DNA of 64,000 nucleotides, from the NCBI GenBank assembly GCA_034401135.1, contig JAWZSP010000001.1, positions 434,001-498,000 of the forward strand. Direction: 5' to 3'. The stretch's first letter is position 1. Each line of letters opens with the position of its first letter. Positions 23,722 through 35,169 of the stretch are shown one piece after another. Source of the DNA: Volutella citrinella. Lineage: Eukaryota; Ascomycota; Sordariomycetes; Hypocreales; Nectriaceae. Below the pieces are notes generated by a model, which had not been told where the DNA came from, did not search any database, and was given only the letters and a program-made list of their open reading frames with translations. The position numbers and the translations under genes are program-made.

Positions 23722-25682
23722 ATGAGCGCCAATCGTCAGCCCGAAGACGACAAGTCGGCCCCTGCCACCGACTACATTGAGGGGAATGGCAACTCGGACA
23801 ATGTCGATACCCAGGCCATCGACAAGGCCCTCGCCGCGGGTGAAGCGGTCCAGATGCGTTCCGAGCTCGATGACCTGCCTATCCACAAGGCCTTCCGAGT
23901 ATTCTGGCGCGTTGCTGCGCTGTGTATGCTTGCAGCGTTCGCATCCGCCCTCGAAGGCTACCGTACGTCGAGCTGCACACCTGATTGTTGACGTTGTTAG
24001 TGTACTAACGCCATTGTTTACAGAGTACACCCTGACGGCCTCCATCGTCGCGAACAAGGGCTTCATCCTACAGATGTCTGGCGGTGGTAAGAAACTCGCT
24101 GCCGAACATGTGGCCGTCTGGGGAGGCATGCTGTCCACGGGCCAGTTCGTCGGTGTCCTGGGTCTGCAGGCGTGCATCGACAAGCTGGGCCGAAAATGGG
24201 CCATGCACCTCACATGGATCGCCTTGGTCGCCTCCGTCGCCGTCGAGTCCGTCTCGAGCACTTGGGTCCACTGGACTGTCGCCAAGTTGATCGCGGGCAT
24301 GGGTCTGGGCATGATGCAGGCTACATATCCCGTTTACATCTCAGAGTTGTCGCCAACCCAGATCCGCGGCGGTCTCACCACCGCCTATCAGTTGTGAGTT
24401 TGCCACTCTTTTGCCCATTAATGGCCAAGCTCTAATCATACTCCAGCTGGAACGTCTTGTCCCACATCTTCTCCCCGTTGGCCCTCCGAGAGCTGAGCTA
24501 CACCGACCCTTACAACTTCAAGGCACCCATCTACACGCAGTGGGGCATGTTGGTTGTTATGCTTGTCATCAACCTCTTTGTCCCAGAAAGCCCCTGTGAG
24601 TCAATGGCATATGTGCTACCAGCACATTATCTTGTTACGAGACTGACAGAACCGTTACAGGGTGGCTCGTCCAAAAGAACAAGATTCCCCAGGCCGAAAA
24701 GGTCCTCGGATTCGCTTACAAAGGCGTCAAGAGCTACAACGTCAAGGAGCAGCTGTCCATCATCGTCGCCACCGTCGAGCGCCACCGCCTCGTCAGCATC
24801 GAGGAGAAGTCCCAGCTCAAGGAAATATTCACAGGCATCAACCTCTGGCGTCTGCTGATCGCCTTCTGGCCCAAGGCTATGCAGCAGCTGGTCGGACAGA
24901 GCTTGACCAACAACTACGGAACCTACTTCTTCCAATTGGCCGGAAATTCGGACCCATTCACCGTCACAATGATCCTCGCCCTCTGCCAGCTCGTGGGTGT
25001 CATGGCCTGTGCATTGCTCGCGGACAGATTTGGTAAACGATGGTTCACTCTGGGCATGTTTGGGTCAGCGGCCGTGGCTATCCTCTGCATCGGTATCGTC
25101 GGTTGCTTCAACTACACTAGCAAGGAACTGGGTAGCCTGCTGGTATGACGCCCTTTTCAAATGTACACAAGACATTGCTAACGGGAGTTCCCACTCTTCA
25201 GGTCTTCTTTGGCTGTGTGTCCAACTTTGGTTGTATCGGCGGCGCCGGCATCGCATACACCTACGTCGCTGAGATCCCTACCCAGCGCCTTCGTGCTCGA
25301 ACTGGCTCTGTAGCCTTGCTGGGCTCGTTTCTGCTCGGAATCATGTTCAACTACACCGTTCCCTTCATGCTGAAGGTATGGGCCGTCAAGGCCGGGTTTT
25401 TGTAAGTCAACGCTCCCCTTGAGGCCTGGCACGCTTGCACAATGAGAGTCGCACCACTAACAAGCCCTGCTCTACCTTAGCTTTGGAACCGTTGGTATTC
25501 TATCGTGCGCTATTGGCTGGTATATCCTCCCCGAGATGGCCCGCCGAACTCCGGCCGAGATCGACGAGATGTTCCAGGACAAGATCAAGCCGAGAGCTTT
25601 CCGGAACCACATCACGCAGGTCCAGATTTACCTCGAGGAGAAGAAAGAAAAGGAGGCACCAGTGCAAGAAAAGCTTGGATAG
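23722..25682 (+). CDS. MFS sugar porter (alpha-glucoside/sugar transporter type)
   Basis: Six exons (23722-23962, 24024-24393, 24447-24595, 24661-25142, 25202-25401, 25481-25682) give 547 residues. The start was placed at the first ATG after a TATA-like box. Signatures include FALEG-like EGYQYTLTASIVANKGF in TM1, DKLGRKWAM in the loop 2-3 region, PESPWW at the end of TM6 (restored only by splicing), and DRFGKRW after TM8. These mark the sugar porter family of proton symporters, nearest in pattern to fungal alpha-glucoside permeases. As the gene next to a nucleoside hydrolase, it may import ribose, ribosides or another sugar; this is inference. Confidence 0.85.
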
Positions 25683-26961
25683 ACTTCTTGCATGCTAGCG
25701 AAGAAGATTGTTTGTGTCGCTGCATGGCTATCTTGGCGTGGACTTGCTATCCCGTTGACTGACAATTTGAAGCACAGGATTGTTAAACACATCAAGCCAG
25801 CCAATTAGGAGCCAGTTGTGCATCCAGTCCGAAGTACGAATGGGTGGTAAATAGCTCATAAGATTAATTGAACCCATACTATTTCAAGTACTAGGCTCTT
25901 TGTGTTCATGGATTTAAGCGACGCCAATCTGCCGATCAACTTCAATTACGTCTCCAGCTTCAGGCCAAGTGCACTAACAAGGCAGGTTTCCTTCTCCCTA
26001 CGACCCTTGGCATAATAAAAGTCCGGTTGGGAAGACTACTCGCCTTGCCTCATCTAGCTGGCGGTGTGGCTGGTTATCATGGCAGCCTGGAAGCGAGTCT
26101 ACGACCACGATGATCTGACGCTCGAGTGGTCCTACGCACATGAAGCAGGGTTTAAACGAGTGGGTATCCCTGAACGACTAGCGGCGACAGCTAGATCTGG
26201 CCGTAATCCCGTCATCGGCATCGAGAACAAAGCTGAGCTCGCTAATCTAGAGAAGATGTGGCCGCCGCGCTCCAAGGGCCCCCCGTCCTGCCGGAGACTA
26301 GCCTGTGCTGGGCTCAGAGTGCTCGCCGCAAAGCTGCGGATCGTGGCAGCAGTTGAGGGGGCGCAACAGCCTGGCTAAGAGAGCTGTGGCTCATTTTGAA
26401 GTCCTGGGTTGCGCTTACAATCGAGGGCGCGACCTGGCGGGGGAGCAAGGGGTGATGTCAACATCAACCATCATCCGCCATGTCGCCATCGTCGGATTGT
26501 GTCAAGCGCATTGCCCTAATGCTGATTGAAGCCGAGGCTAGTGTCCGAACTAAAGGACTCCTCCGAAGTGCCCAGCCAGATGAACAAGATGCACGTCACA
26601 CCAATTCGGGCAGCGATCGGTGCGGCTGCTCCTGTGTTAATGACACCAACACCCAACACATTATCTGCGCCATGGATCTCGCGTCTCGCCCGCACTGTCC
26701 CACACGAACTCGGTAAAACCTGACCATGGACTTGTAGACATGTCAAGTAACTTGGGTGTTTCGCTCCATCACTGATCTGGATCCAGCGAGATTCAGCGGA
26801 ACCTGAAGAGGCACTCCTGATGACTCCCAGCCCGTCAAATATAATACCTTCTGGCCACCGCCGTTTTGTCTCTGGACAACTCGAGCAACCTGTACACCCA
26901 CTGATCGGGACGAAGCCACCGAGTGTTTCCGAATAAGCCTGATGTCTGAATCACCGCCTAC

Positions 26962-27096
26962 AGCGTCTCGCATCCGGGACGGCTGCTCCTCTCATTGGCC
27001 GTAGGATGAGACTCCGTCCCGCCACAGTCCGCCGCACTGTGGTCAGGTCATTATTCCCGAAGCGGAGTCTAAAACTAAAGAGGACTAGACTCCGAC
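26962..27096 (+). repeat. Dispersed repeat, copy B, with CGGAGTCT palindrome
   Basis: Aligns with copy A at 16501-16632 in the same orientation. The inverted repeat CGGAGTCTA...TAGACTCCG is perfect over its 9-bp arms (27063-27094). A third half (cggagtctagtcc) is at 27188-27200, followed at 27202-27217 by a block shared with the right flank of copy A. About 100 bp separate the two shared parts, so copy B carries an insertion or copy A a deletion. Confidence 0.6.
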
Positions 27097-27423
27097 GATG
27101 CAGACCACCCGGAAATTATGGGGTCGCCATCTTCCCCGATAGCACAACATCCCACGACCTCCCACAGTGCCCAGACATCTCAGTCCTCGGAGTCTAGTCC
27201 CGAATGGGCCCTGGCAACTCGGCCGGTTTCTGGCCTGAGAGGGCGAGTTGTGTGCCGGAGACGAAAGAGGCTCGGCTGCGCCAACCACAGCGAGGGCTCG
27301 GCACCTGGCGCGGGGAATACGAACACGGTAGTTGTTGAACGATGGGAGAGTACTCGTTTAGATTCACCAGCCTGGTGGTTGGGCCAAGGCGTGAGGGGGG
27401 CAGCCGTTGCCGACGGTCGAATG

Positions 27424-27435
27424 TTATAAATACTA
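27424..27435 (+). promoter_or_regulatory. TATA box of the sterol desaturase gene
   Basis: The sequence ttataaatac lies about 85 bp before the ATG at 27512. Confidence 0.5.
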
Positions 27436-27511
27436 GATGGCGAGTTTTCGGTTTGATGCCTGGTGTTCCGTGGCTTGACAACTTTGTCTGGGCTGAAATC
27501 GATTGTTCATC

Positions 27512-29274
27512 ATGGCTTCCCTGAGCAGCAGCCATATCCCGGTGATGGAGAATGGGACGGACACGGTCCAAGCGAGCATCGACGCTCACCAAGGCATTCT
27601 CCTGCGCTACCTGTCGACCCTGAGCACGACGCAGATTGTTGTGAGCGTACTGCTTGCTCTGGTTGCCTATGATCAATGTAAGTTGCCTGGCCTTAATGCG
27701 AGGACCATCCTGACGTGCCACAGTCATGTACATCTGGCGAAAGGGCTCGATCGCGGGACCCACGTTCAAGATCCCCTTCATGGGCCCCTTTCTACAGGCG
27801 CTGTACCCCAAATTTGACGAATACCTTGCCCAGTGGGCCAGCGGGCCTCTGAGCTGCGTTTCCGTATTCCACAAGTCAGTTCCTCTGGTGCACTCGCCGC
27901 GTTGAAGTCTGCTCCTGACTAGACCATCTGCCAGATTCGTTATCCTGGCTTCCGATCGAGACATTGCGCACAAGGTCTTCAAGTCACCCACCTTTGCCAA
28001 GCCATGCCTGGTTCCCATGGCCGAGAAGATCATGCGGCCGACATCGTGGGTCTTCCTCGTCGGCAAGGCGCACACCGAGTTCCGCCGGGGCCTGACGGGC
28101 CTCTTCACCAACAAGGCGCTGAGCTCGTACCTCCCGCTGCAGGAGAAGGTGTACGGCGACTACTTTGACAAGTTTGTAGCCATGAGCAAGGAGAACGGCA
28201 ACAAGCCGGTCGGCTTCATGGCCCCGTTCCGCGAGATCAACTGCGCGCTGTCGTGCCGCACCTTCTTTGGCGACTACATCTCGCAGGAGGCCGTCAAGAG
28301 CATCGCCGACGACTTTTACCGCGTCACGGCGGCCCTCGAGCTCGTCAACGTGCCCCTGTCCATCTACATCCCCTTCACCAAGCCGTGGCGGGGCAAGCGC
28401 ATCGCCGATGCTGTGCTGGCCGAGTTTACAAAGTGCGCCGCCGCGTGCAAGGCCAACATGGCGTCGGGCGCGCAGCCGACGTGTGTTGTTGATCACTGGG
28501 TGACGCACATGATGGAGTCGAAGCGGTACAACGAGCGCATCGCGGCCGGTGAGAAGAATGTCGAGAAGCCAGCCAACCTGATCCGCGAGTTCACCAACGA
28601 GGAGATTGGCCAGACCATGTTCACCTTTTTGTTCGCCGCCCAGGACGCATCGAGCAGCTCCACGACTTGGCTGTTCCAGGTCCTCGCCCAGCGACCCGAC
28701 GTGCTCAACCGACTGCGTGAGGAGAACCTGCAGGCCCGAGGAGGAGACCGCAAGCGGCCGTTCGACCTTGCCATGTACGACTCGCTCACCTACACAAGCG
28801 CCGTGGTCAAGGAAGTGCTCCGCTGGCGGCCGCCCGTCATCTTCGTGCCGTACGTGGCGACCAAGAAGTTCCCGGTGACGGCCAACTACACGGTGCCCAA
28901 GGGCGCCATGGTGATCCCGTCGTGCTACCCGTCGCTGCACGACCCGGAGGTGTACCCCAACCCGGAGGAGTTTGACCCGGACCGCTGGATCACGGGCGAC
29001 GCCGAGTCCAAGACGAAGAACTGGCTCGTATTCGGCGCCGGGCCCCACGACTGCCTGGCGCGCCGCTACGTGCCCCTGACCATGGTGCATATGATTGGCA
29101 AGGCTGCGCTCGAGATTGACTGGGCCCACCATGCGACGCCGCGGTCAGAGGAGATTCGGGTGTTTGCGACGCTGTTTCCCATGGTAAGTCGTCTGTGCTG
29201 CTTCTGCATGGTGTTGTGACTTGACTGACCATGACTAGGACGAATGCCCGCTCGTCTTTACGAAGCGCCCTTGA
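27512..29274 (+). CDS. erg5: Cytochrome P450 CYP61, sterol C-22 desaturase
   Basis: Four exons (27512-27677, 27724-27874, 27935-29183, 29239-29274) give 533 residues. The last exon has only 12 codons. An N-terminal membrane anchor ([19 protein letters not shown]) is followed by the Erg5-type [20 protein letters not shown]. The I-helix reads [11 protein letters not shown], the K-helix carries the conserved Glu and Arg of KEVLRWRPP, and the haem loop is [12 protein letters not shown] with the ligand Cys. The length and overall pattern are those of CYP61, which introduces the C22-C23 double bond late in ergosterol synthesis in the endoplasmic reticulum. The enzyme depends on cytochrome P450 reductase. 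No other ergosterol gene is nearby. Confidence 0.95.
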
Positions 29275-30343
29275 AGAGCCAAAAATGGAACAAGTAGTGC
29301 AGAAGAGATAAAGTCAATCTGGGGCCTGGAGATGAAGTCTGGCAAAAGCCCCTCGGATACGGCTGCCGGTGCTTCCACATCAGTCTGCATGTAGACCACA
29401 ATAGCATAACCACAAGACGCTGCAGGCTCAGCTACCCATCAAGATCAATCCGTCTTAACCGACCGCAAAATGCTACCGGCCATCCCGTGAAGCTTGTTCC
29501 TTGAATGTTGAAGATCACCACGTCCAGCCCCTGCACTACATGCCAGCGCCCATTGACCCCTCGCTCCGTCCAACCGCCCAGCGAGGCCCCAACGGGAATG
29601 ACGGACTCCGCTTGCGTAGGTTTTGCTCTTACCCATTGTTGCTCGTAGCTGAGTTCCGGTCAGGCCGGCCTGGCTGCGATCCCCTCGAGCTGCGGCTGGC
29701 GTGGCCATCTGTGCTAAACCAACGCCTCGATTCCGCGTCGGCCGGCAGTGGCTTGGTGCTGGCTCGTCATCCCGGCCAGACAGAGCTCGAGGCTCGATTC
29801 GCCAGGGCCAAGAGGGGCATAGCGGGAGATTCGTGACAGCTGCGCTTAGCTCCGGGTCGCCCCAACCTTGATGCGGAAACTCAAAGCAGCAAGATTCATC
29901 TAGAACTGCCAACGCCTCGTTCCAACCTCCATCCTTCTGCCAATCTCCCGTCCCGCTGCCCCGGCGAGCCCCATCCTGCCGGGCCACAATGCTGATGCTT
30001 GGGGCTTGGCGTCACACGGACTTATTGTCTGGCGTGGGGCAGCTCCCGTCAAAAAAAAAAGCGCTGCTTTGAGAGGCCATCACCACCGTTGACTGGAATG
30101 CAGAGCCCAAAGCCGTGACTCGCGCTCCCCGGGCAGGGCGCCCCATGGCCTTCCCCAGAGCAGAATGCTGCTGTTAATCGCGAGCGACTGCATCCGGGGA
30201 TCCACGAGGCCCTGGACCCTGGCTGTCTGCTCGGCGGCTCCTCACTCATCACACGTCGAGGGCATATAACACCCACCTCCCCTTTGCTGCTACTACAGTC
30301 TTGAGAGTTTCAAGTTGACTACCCATCGGCCTCACTCGCAACC
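29275..30343. other. Intergenic region
   Basis: About 1.07 kb with the desaturase 3'UTR and the GT2 promoter. A run of ten A lies at 30051-30060, and a TATA-like catataaca at about 30262-30270 precedes the GT2 start. Short ORFs were judged spurious. Confidence 0.5.
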
Positions 30344-33195
30344 ATGTCCAACCGCACCAGTGACCCCAACGCTGGCAGGCATCTGTCTGATGCATCCAAC
30401 ACCAGTGACAGTCCCTCCGGGGCGTCCGCCGACCCTCGTCTGTCCCACGAGAGCGAGGATGAGCTCCGACCCCTGCCCGACCGAGACATGGGGCACGGCA
30501 ACCCGCGCAGTCCAAGGCTTCCCCATAGCCCCAGGGTGTCACAGAGCCCCAGGCTCCCCCATAGCCCCAGGCTGTCGCAGGGTGCCAATGTGTCCCAGAG
30601 CGCCCCGGTGACGACGCCGCACAGCCCCGCCATGCCGGACAGCCCTACCGTCCCGAGACCCGTGTCGAACGTCTCGACGGGCAAGGGGAACAGGAACAGC
30701 CGCACCATTGTGAGACCTCTGCTCCCTACTTTTTAGTTCTCCACTGACTAGAGTCTCTAGACATTCCAAGTCCCCCAGTGGGAGGATGAAGAGCCCGGCT
30801 CGGCTGAAGAGGACCGCAACATCGTCGTGACCAAGCCCCGGCCCGTCAGCACCGGCGACGCCGGGGAGCGCCGGCCGACCATGTGGGATCGCGGCACGTC
30901 GCTCGGCCGCCGCGCCTCGACGGCCATCGTCCACGCCGTGCACGCCATCGACCCCGTGCAGCTCCACAACAACCCGCTCGGCTTGCAGGTCAACGAAGTC
31001 CGCCGTGTCAGCACCGCCGGCTACGCGCCGTGGGGCAGCTTCAACGCCCGGCGCTACTCGACGGCCCCGCGCGTGCCCTCGATTCCCAAGTCGCTGCGCA
31101 AGGCGTCGTACGTGCGCCCCGGCATGAGCGAGGACGAGGACGCCTACCTCATCACCCGTCTGGCCAAGCACGACGACTTTGAGCTCATGAGCCCGCTCAA
31201 GCGCTGGCTGTACCGCCTCAGCGCGCCGCTCGTCGTGCTCACCATCGCCATGTACTTCATCTACTTTGTGCTCCGTATCCTCTACACGCGGTCCGCCGAG
31301 CGTCAGGCGCACACCACGTACTGGATGGCCTGGACCTTCATCATCATCGAGATCCTCGTCCTCATCCCCATGCTGCTGCACCGCCTGTGGTGCATTCACG
31401 CCCTCGGCATGCGCAACCGGCCCAAGTTGCGCATCCTTGGCGACAATGTGCCCTCGGTCGACATCATCATCACCTGCTGCGGCGAGGAGGACGACCAGAT
31501 CCTCGACACCGCAAAGGCCGCCTGCAACATCGACTACCCGCCCTCGCGCTTCCGTGTCATCATCTGCGACGATGGAAACTCCCAGGGCCTGCGTGAGAAG
31601 ACGGAGCGCACTGCTCTTGAGCAGTTTGATAACTTGTACTACCGCTCAAGGCCCAAGTTCCCTGGCGTGCCGCACCACTTCAAGGCCGGAAACCTCAACT
31701 ATGCCATGGAGGAGACCCAGACGCTGCCCGGCGGTGCTGCAAACTTCTTCGCTGCACTGGATGCCGACATGATTCCCGAGCCCGACTGGATCCGCGCCCT
31801 GATTCCGCACATGATCCAGGACGAAAAGTCGTCCATGGCCTGCCCGCCTCAGGTGAGATCCATTCCTCAGTGTCCACCTTCATCAGTTACTAACCGACGC
31901 TTTTAGCTCTTCTACAACGTGCCCAAGGACGACCCCCTCTGCCAGAGCCTCGACCTCTTCGTCCACGTCTCCGAGCCCGTCAAGGACTCGCTCGGCGTCG
32001 CCTGGTGCACTGGCTCGGGCTATATCATGCGCCGCAGGGCCCTCGACTCCATCGGCCGCTTCCCCACCGGCTCCTTGGCCGAGGACGTGTGCACCTCGAG
32101 CATGCTCCTCGGCACCGGCTGGACCACCGCCTTTGTCCACGAGCCTCTGCAGTACGGAACCGTTCCTGACTCCCTGACCAGCCACCTCAAGCAGAGGACG
32201 CGATGGGTAAGCCTTCTTTCCCCATCTTTATCAAGTACAGTGCCCATCTAACAAGCCCAGACTATTGGAACGTGCCAGACCGCCATCAAGCTCAAGTTTT
32301 GCATATACGGCCCGCTCGTCAAGCACATGACCTTCTTCCAGCGCCTGTGCGGCTTCGTCTACACCGTCGCCTCGCTCTTCACCGTCGTCCTCGTCATCTC
32401 CATGTTCACCTCGCCCGTCGTGCTCATCTCGGGCGGCAACCTGGTTCCCTTTAGCAACTACGACCAGCTCAAGTGGCTCATCAAGGCCTGGTTCGCCTCC
32501 CACATCATCAACCGCGTCAACGAGTGGATCACGTACCTCCCCAGCGGATACCTGACCGGTCAGCGCGAGGCCCGAGCCGTCATGTGGATGGCCATTTGTA
32601 AGTGTTTGCGCTCCAAGATCCCTAGGGAGGTTCCACCAGCTGACCAAAACAAGTCCAATCCATATCCATCGTCCGCACCTTCTTCCTGCCCTCCTGGTTC
32701 GGAGGCAAGGTCGCCGTCTTCACCTCCTCTGGCTCCCAAAAGGCCGAGCTCAACGAGCGAGACGCCAAGCTGCGAGCCCCCCTGTGGCGTCGCCTCAAGG
32801 CCACCCTCTGGGACTGCAACTGCTACATCCACCTCATCTACATCATGTTCGTCATCGCCTCCGTCATCGTGGCGACGTACTGGAACTTTACCAAGGAGAA
32901 CCAGAGCACAAAGGACCTTCTCGTGGCCATCCTCACACACGCCGGCTGGCCGCCCATCCTGTGGCTATCGTGCATCCAGTCGTGCTGGGTCCCCATCAAC
33001 TACGCCCTCTTCCCGCCCAGCTGCCCTCCCCGCGAGGAGCTGCTGGAACGAGACGACAAGAGCGGCGTGGCTTACCCCAAGCCGGAGGCCAAGAAGCTGC
33101 AGTTCGGGTGGCGCACCTGGATCCACGAGGTCCAGTACTCGGCCATCACTGTGTACACTATCGTTATATTCGCCCTGTCTTACTACCTTAATTAG
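30344..33195 (+). CDS. Polytopic family 2 glycosyltransferase (GT2)
   Basis: Five exons (30344-30709, 30761-31852, 31907-32206, 32261-32597, 32654-33195) give 878 residues. The first 120 residues are disordered and contain near-repeats of SPRLPHSPR. Two membrane helices (about 240-300) precede the catalytic domain. That domain has the D,D,D,QxxRW set of processive GT2 enzymes: ICDDGNS, ALDADMIPEPDW, LAEDVCTS and QRTRW. Four or more helices follow. This matches the fungal type 2 glycosyltransferase described as needed for hyphal growth on solid surfaces (ZtGT2 of Zymoseptoria tritici and FgGT2 of Fusarium graminearum). The polysaccharide made is not known. It is distinct from chitin synthase because the chitin synthase signatures are absent. 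Confidence 0.88.
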
Positions 33196-33582
33196 CTGGG
33201 GTTGGGAATTCGTCGGGAACAACTACTAAACTAAAAAAAGGTGCTGGTTATAGTAACACACTCATGCTGCCATGGCTTGAGTATTTTCTTGAAAAGTCAC
33301 AGTTCCGGGGAGGTTCCAGTGTTTAGCCAGACTCATAAATCGTACAGATAGCACAGAATTACAGCAACATAGCCAATCTTTCAAGACCAAAAAATCTTGC
33401 AAAAAAGTGTGAATAACGTAGACCCGCTGCAAAGCTAGTACTGTCCAAATCCATAATCAAACACTCTCTATCAAAGATCCTTCTCCCTACTGGACTGGGC
33501 CCGAGTTCGTTCATGCTATTAGCCATTAATTGACTGGTAGACGAATCGACTTCTCAAGTTTCTCTTGTAACTTGTTGGTAAC
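33196..33582. other. Convergent 3' intergenic region
   Basis: About 390 AT-rich bases between the convergent GT2 and citrate synthase genes. Nothing beyond 3'UTR sequence was seen. Confidence 0.5.
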
Positions 33583-35128
33583 TCAGAGTTTGCTGGTAGC
33601 CAGTCGGTTGCGCTTGCTGTCGCCTCCATGGCCCACCTGCGTCGGTGCACCAAAGATGTCGCCGTCGCGCTTCTCCTGCCTGTCGCCAACCTCAACATAC
33701 TCCCTCTCGCCGCTGCCAATGTACAATTGCCTGGGCCTCCAGATCTTGACGCCCGTTGGGGTCAGCATCTGCTGCCTCCAGTGCGCGAGCCAGCCCACGC
33801 ATCGCGGAACAGCAAAGAGGACGGGGTAGAAGCTAAGAAGAGTCAGCAGAATCCAAATAAGACGACTATTCCATTAGTTGGCAGATTCAAACGTACTCGA
33901 GAGGAAAGCCCATGGCCTGATAGATCAAGCCCGAGTAAAAGTCGACATTGGGGTATAGGTTTCGGCTGCGCATAAACTCGCTCTCGCGCGCATAGTTTGC
34001 CAGGGTCAGGGCCGTGTCGAGCAGCTGGTTCCTGCCGGTGACCTTGAAAACCTCCTCGGCGAGCTCGCGGATGGCGGTGGATCGGGGATCGACGTTCTTG
34101 TAGACGCGGTGGCCAAAGCCGACGAGGACGCGCTCCCGCTTCTCTACCTTTTCCATAAAGGCGGGCACGTTGTCGGGGGAGCCAATCTCCATGAGCATGC
34201 GAATGGCGCTCTCGGACGCACCGCCGTGGGAGGGGCCGTATAGGGCGGCGCATCCGGCGGAGACGACGCTGTAGGGGTCGACGAGCGAGCTGCCGACCTG
34301 GAGGACGGTGGCCGTGGAGCAGTTGACCTCGTGGTCGGCGTGGATGATGAAGAGGGCATCTAGGGCTTTCGCGAGGACGGGATGTGGCTGGTAGTCGTCG
34401 CCCGAGAGGTGGTCGAGCAGGTAGAGGAAGTTGCCTGTGTAGGACAGGCCCGGGGCGGGGCGATTAAAGGGCCGGCCCTGGCGCATGCGGTACGAGGCGG
34501 CGGCGAGGGTGGGCGCCTTACCGATGATGCGCAGGATCTGCTTGTCGAGCATCTGGAGGGCCTCGACATCGCCCTTTGCGGCGTCGGTGTAGAGCTTCTG
34601 GCCGCGCAGCGACGGGTTGGCCTCGGGGGCGAAGGCGCCCAGGGTGGCAAAGGAAGAGGCCAGCATGGACATGGGGTGGGAGTCGTAGCGAAACGACTTA
34701 AACATGCCCTCGATGTCGGTGTGGATGTAGGTGTGGTGCATGACCTCGTCGCTCCAGCTGGCCGACTGGGCGGCGGTGGGCAGCTCGCCGTAGATGAGCA
34801 GGTAGGCCGTCTCGAGGAAGTTGCTCTTGTGGACGAGCTGCTCGATGGGGTAGCCGCGGTACCGCAGGATGCCGTCCTGGCCGTTGATGTAGGTGATGCG
34901 GCTCTGGACGACGGCCGTGTTCATGTAGGCCGGGTCGTAGACGCGCAGGCCCTGGCTGGTCTCGTCCTCGGCGCGGTCCGTGTGCGCCTGCGACTGCGCG
35001 TCGGCCTTGATCTTCTTGATATCCGTGGCCAACACGGCGTTGTGCTGGATCGGCAGCTCATACTGCTTGCCTGTGCGGTTGTCGACGACGGTGAGCGACT
35101 GGCGCGGCGTGGTCTTGATGACGGCCAT
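33583..35128 (-). CDS. Citrate synthase, predicted peroxisomal (PTS1)
   Basis: Two exons (35128-33897, 33832-33583) give 493 residues. The catalytic His and Asp regions are visible: HADHEVNCSTA, GPSHGGASESA, GFGHRVYKNVDPR and NVDFYSGLIYQAMGFP. The spliced second exon continues FYPVLFAVPRCVGWLAHW. The protein ends in Ser-Lys-Leu, the canonical type 1 peroxisomal signal. No mitochondrial presequence is visible. This suggests the glyoxylate-cycle isoform that condenses acetyl-CoA and oxaloacetate in peroxisomes during growth on fatty acids or acetate. 2-Methylcitrate synthase is a related alternative but is normally mitochondrial. An in-frame upstream ATG at 35149 would add seven residues; the ATG at 35128 was preferred. 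Confidence 0.88.
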
Positions 35129-35131
35129 GAT

Positions 35132-35169
35132 GGTGATGATGCAATGCAATGCAATGCGATGCGATGCGC
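35132..35169. repeat. Pentanucleotide microsatellite (ATGCA/ATGCG)n
   Basis: Tandem gcaat and gcgat units lie directly in the leader of the citrate synthase gene, within 45 bp of the start codon. They could vary in length between strains. Confidence 0.7.

Larger units (their letters stand above)
25683..27511. other. Intergenic region with repeat copy B
   Basis: About 1.8 kb. One short ORF starting near 26079 (about 100 residues) has no recognisable domain and was not called. Repeat copy B and the promoter of the sterol desaturase gene occupy the right end. Confidence 0.5.

Noticed and set aside
26064..26378. Plus-strand ORF of about 100 residues between the transporter and erg5
   Set aside because: It begins with a plausible peptide but has no family resemblance, no introns that extend it and no promoter signals.
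16942..27217. Interpreting the two flanking repeats as ends of one large transposon carrying the nucleoside genes
   Set aside because: The copies are in direct orientation, diverged from each other, and no transposase or target-site duplication was found.
27194..28114. Minus-strand ORF (306 residues) across the erg5 promoter and first exons
   Set aside because: Overlaps a firmly identified gene and runs through its introns; no recognisable protein features.
27984..29132. Long minus-strand ORF (382 residues) opposite the sterol desaturase gene
   Set aside because: It is the antisense shadow of the GC-rich third-codon bias of erg5 and has Arg/Gly/Val-rich, domain-free composition.
30539..31399. 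Minus-strand ORF (286 residues) opposite the GT2 gene
   Set aside because: Antisense shadow; His/Asp/Gly-rich with no domain.
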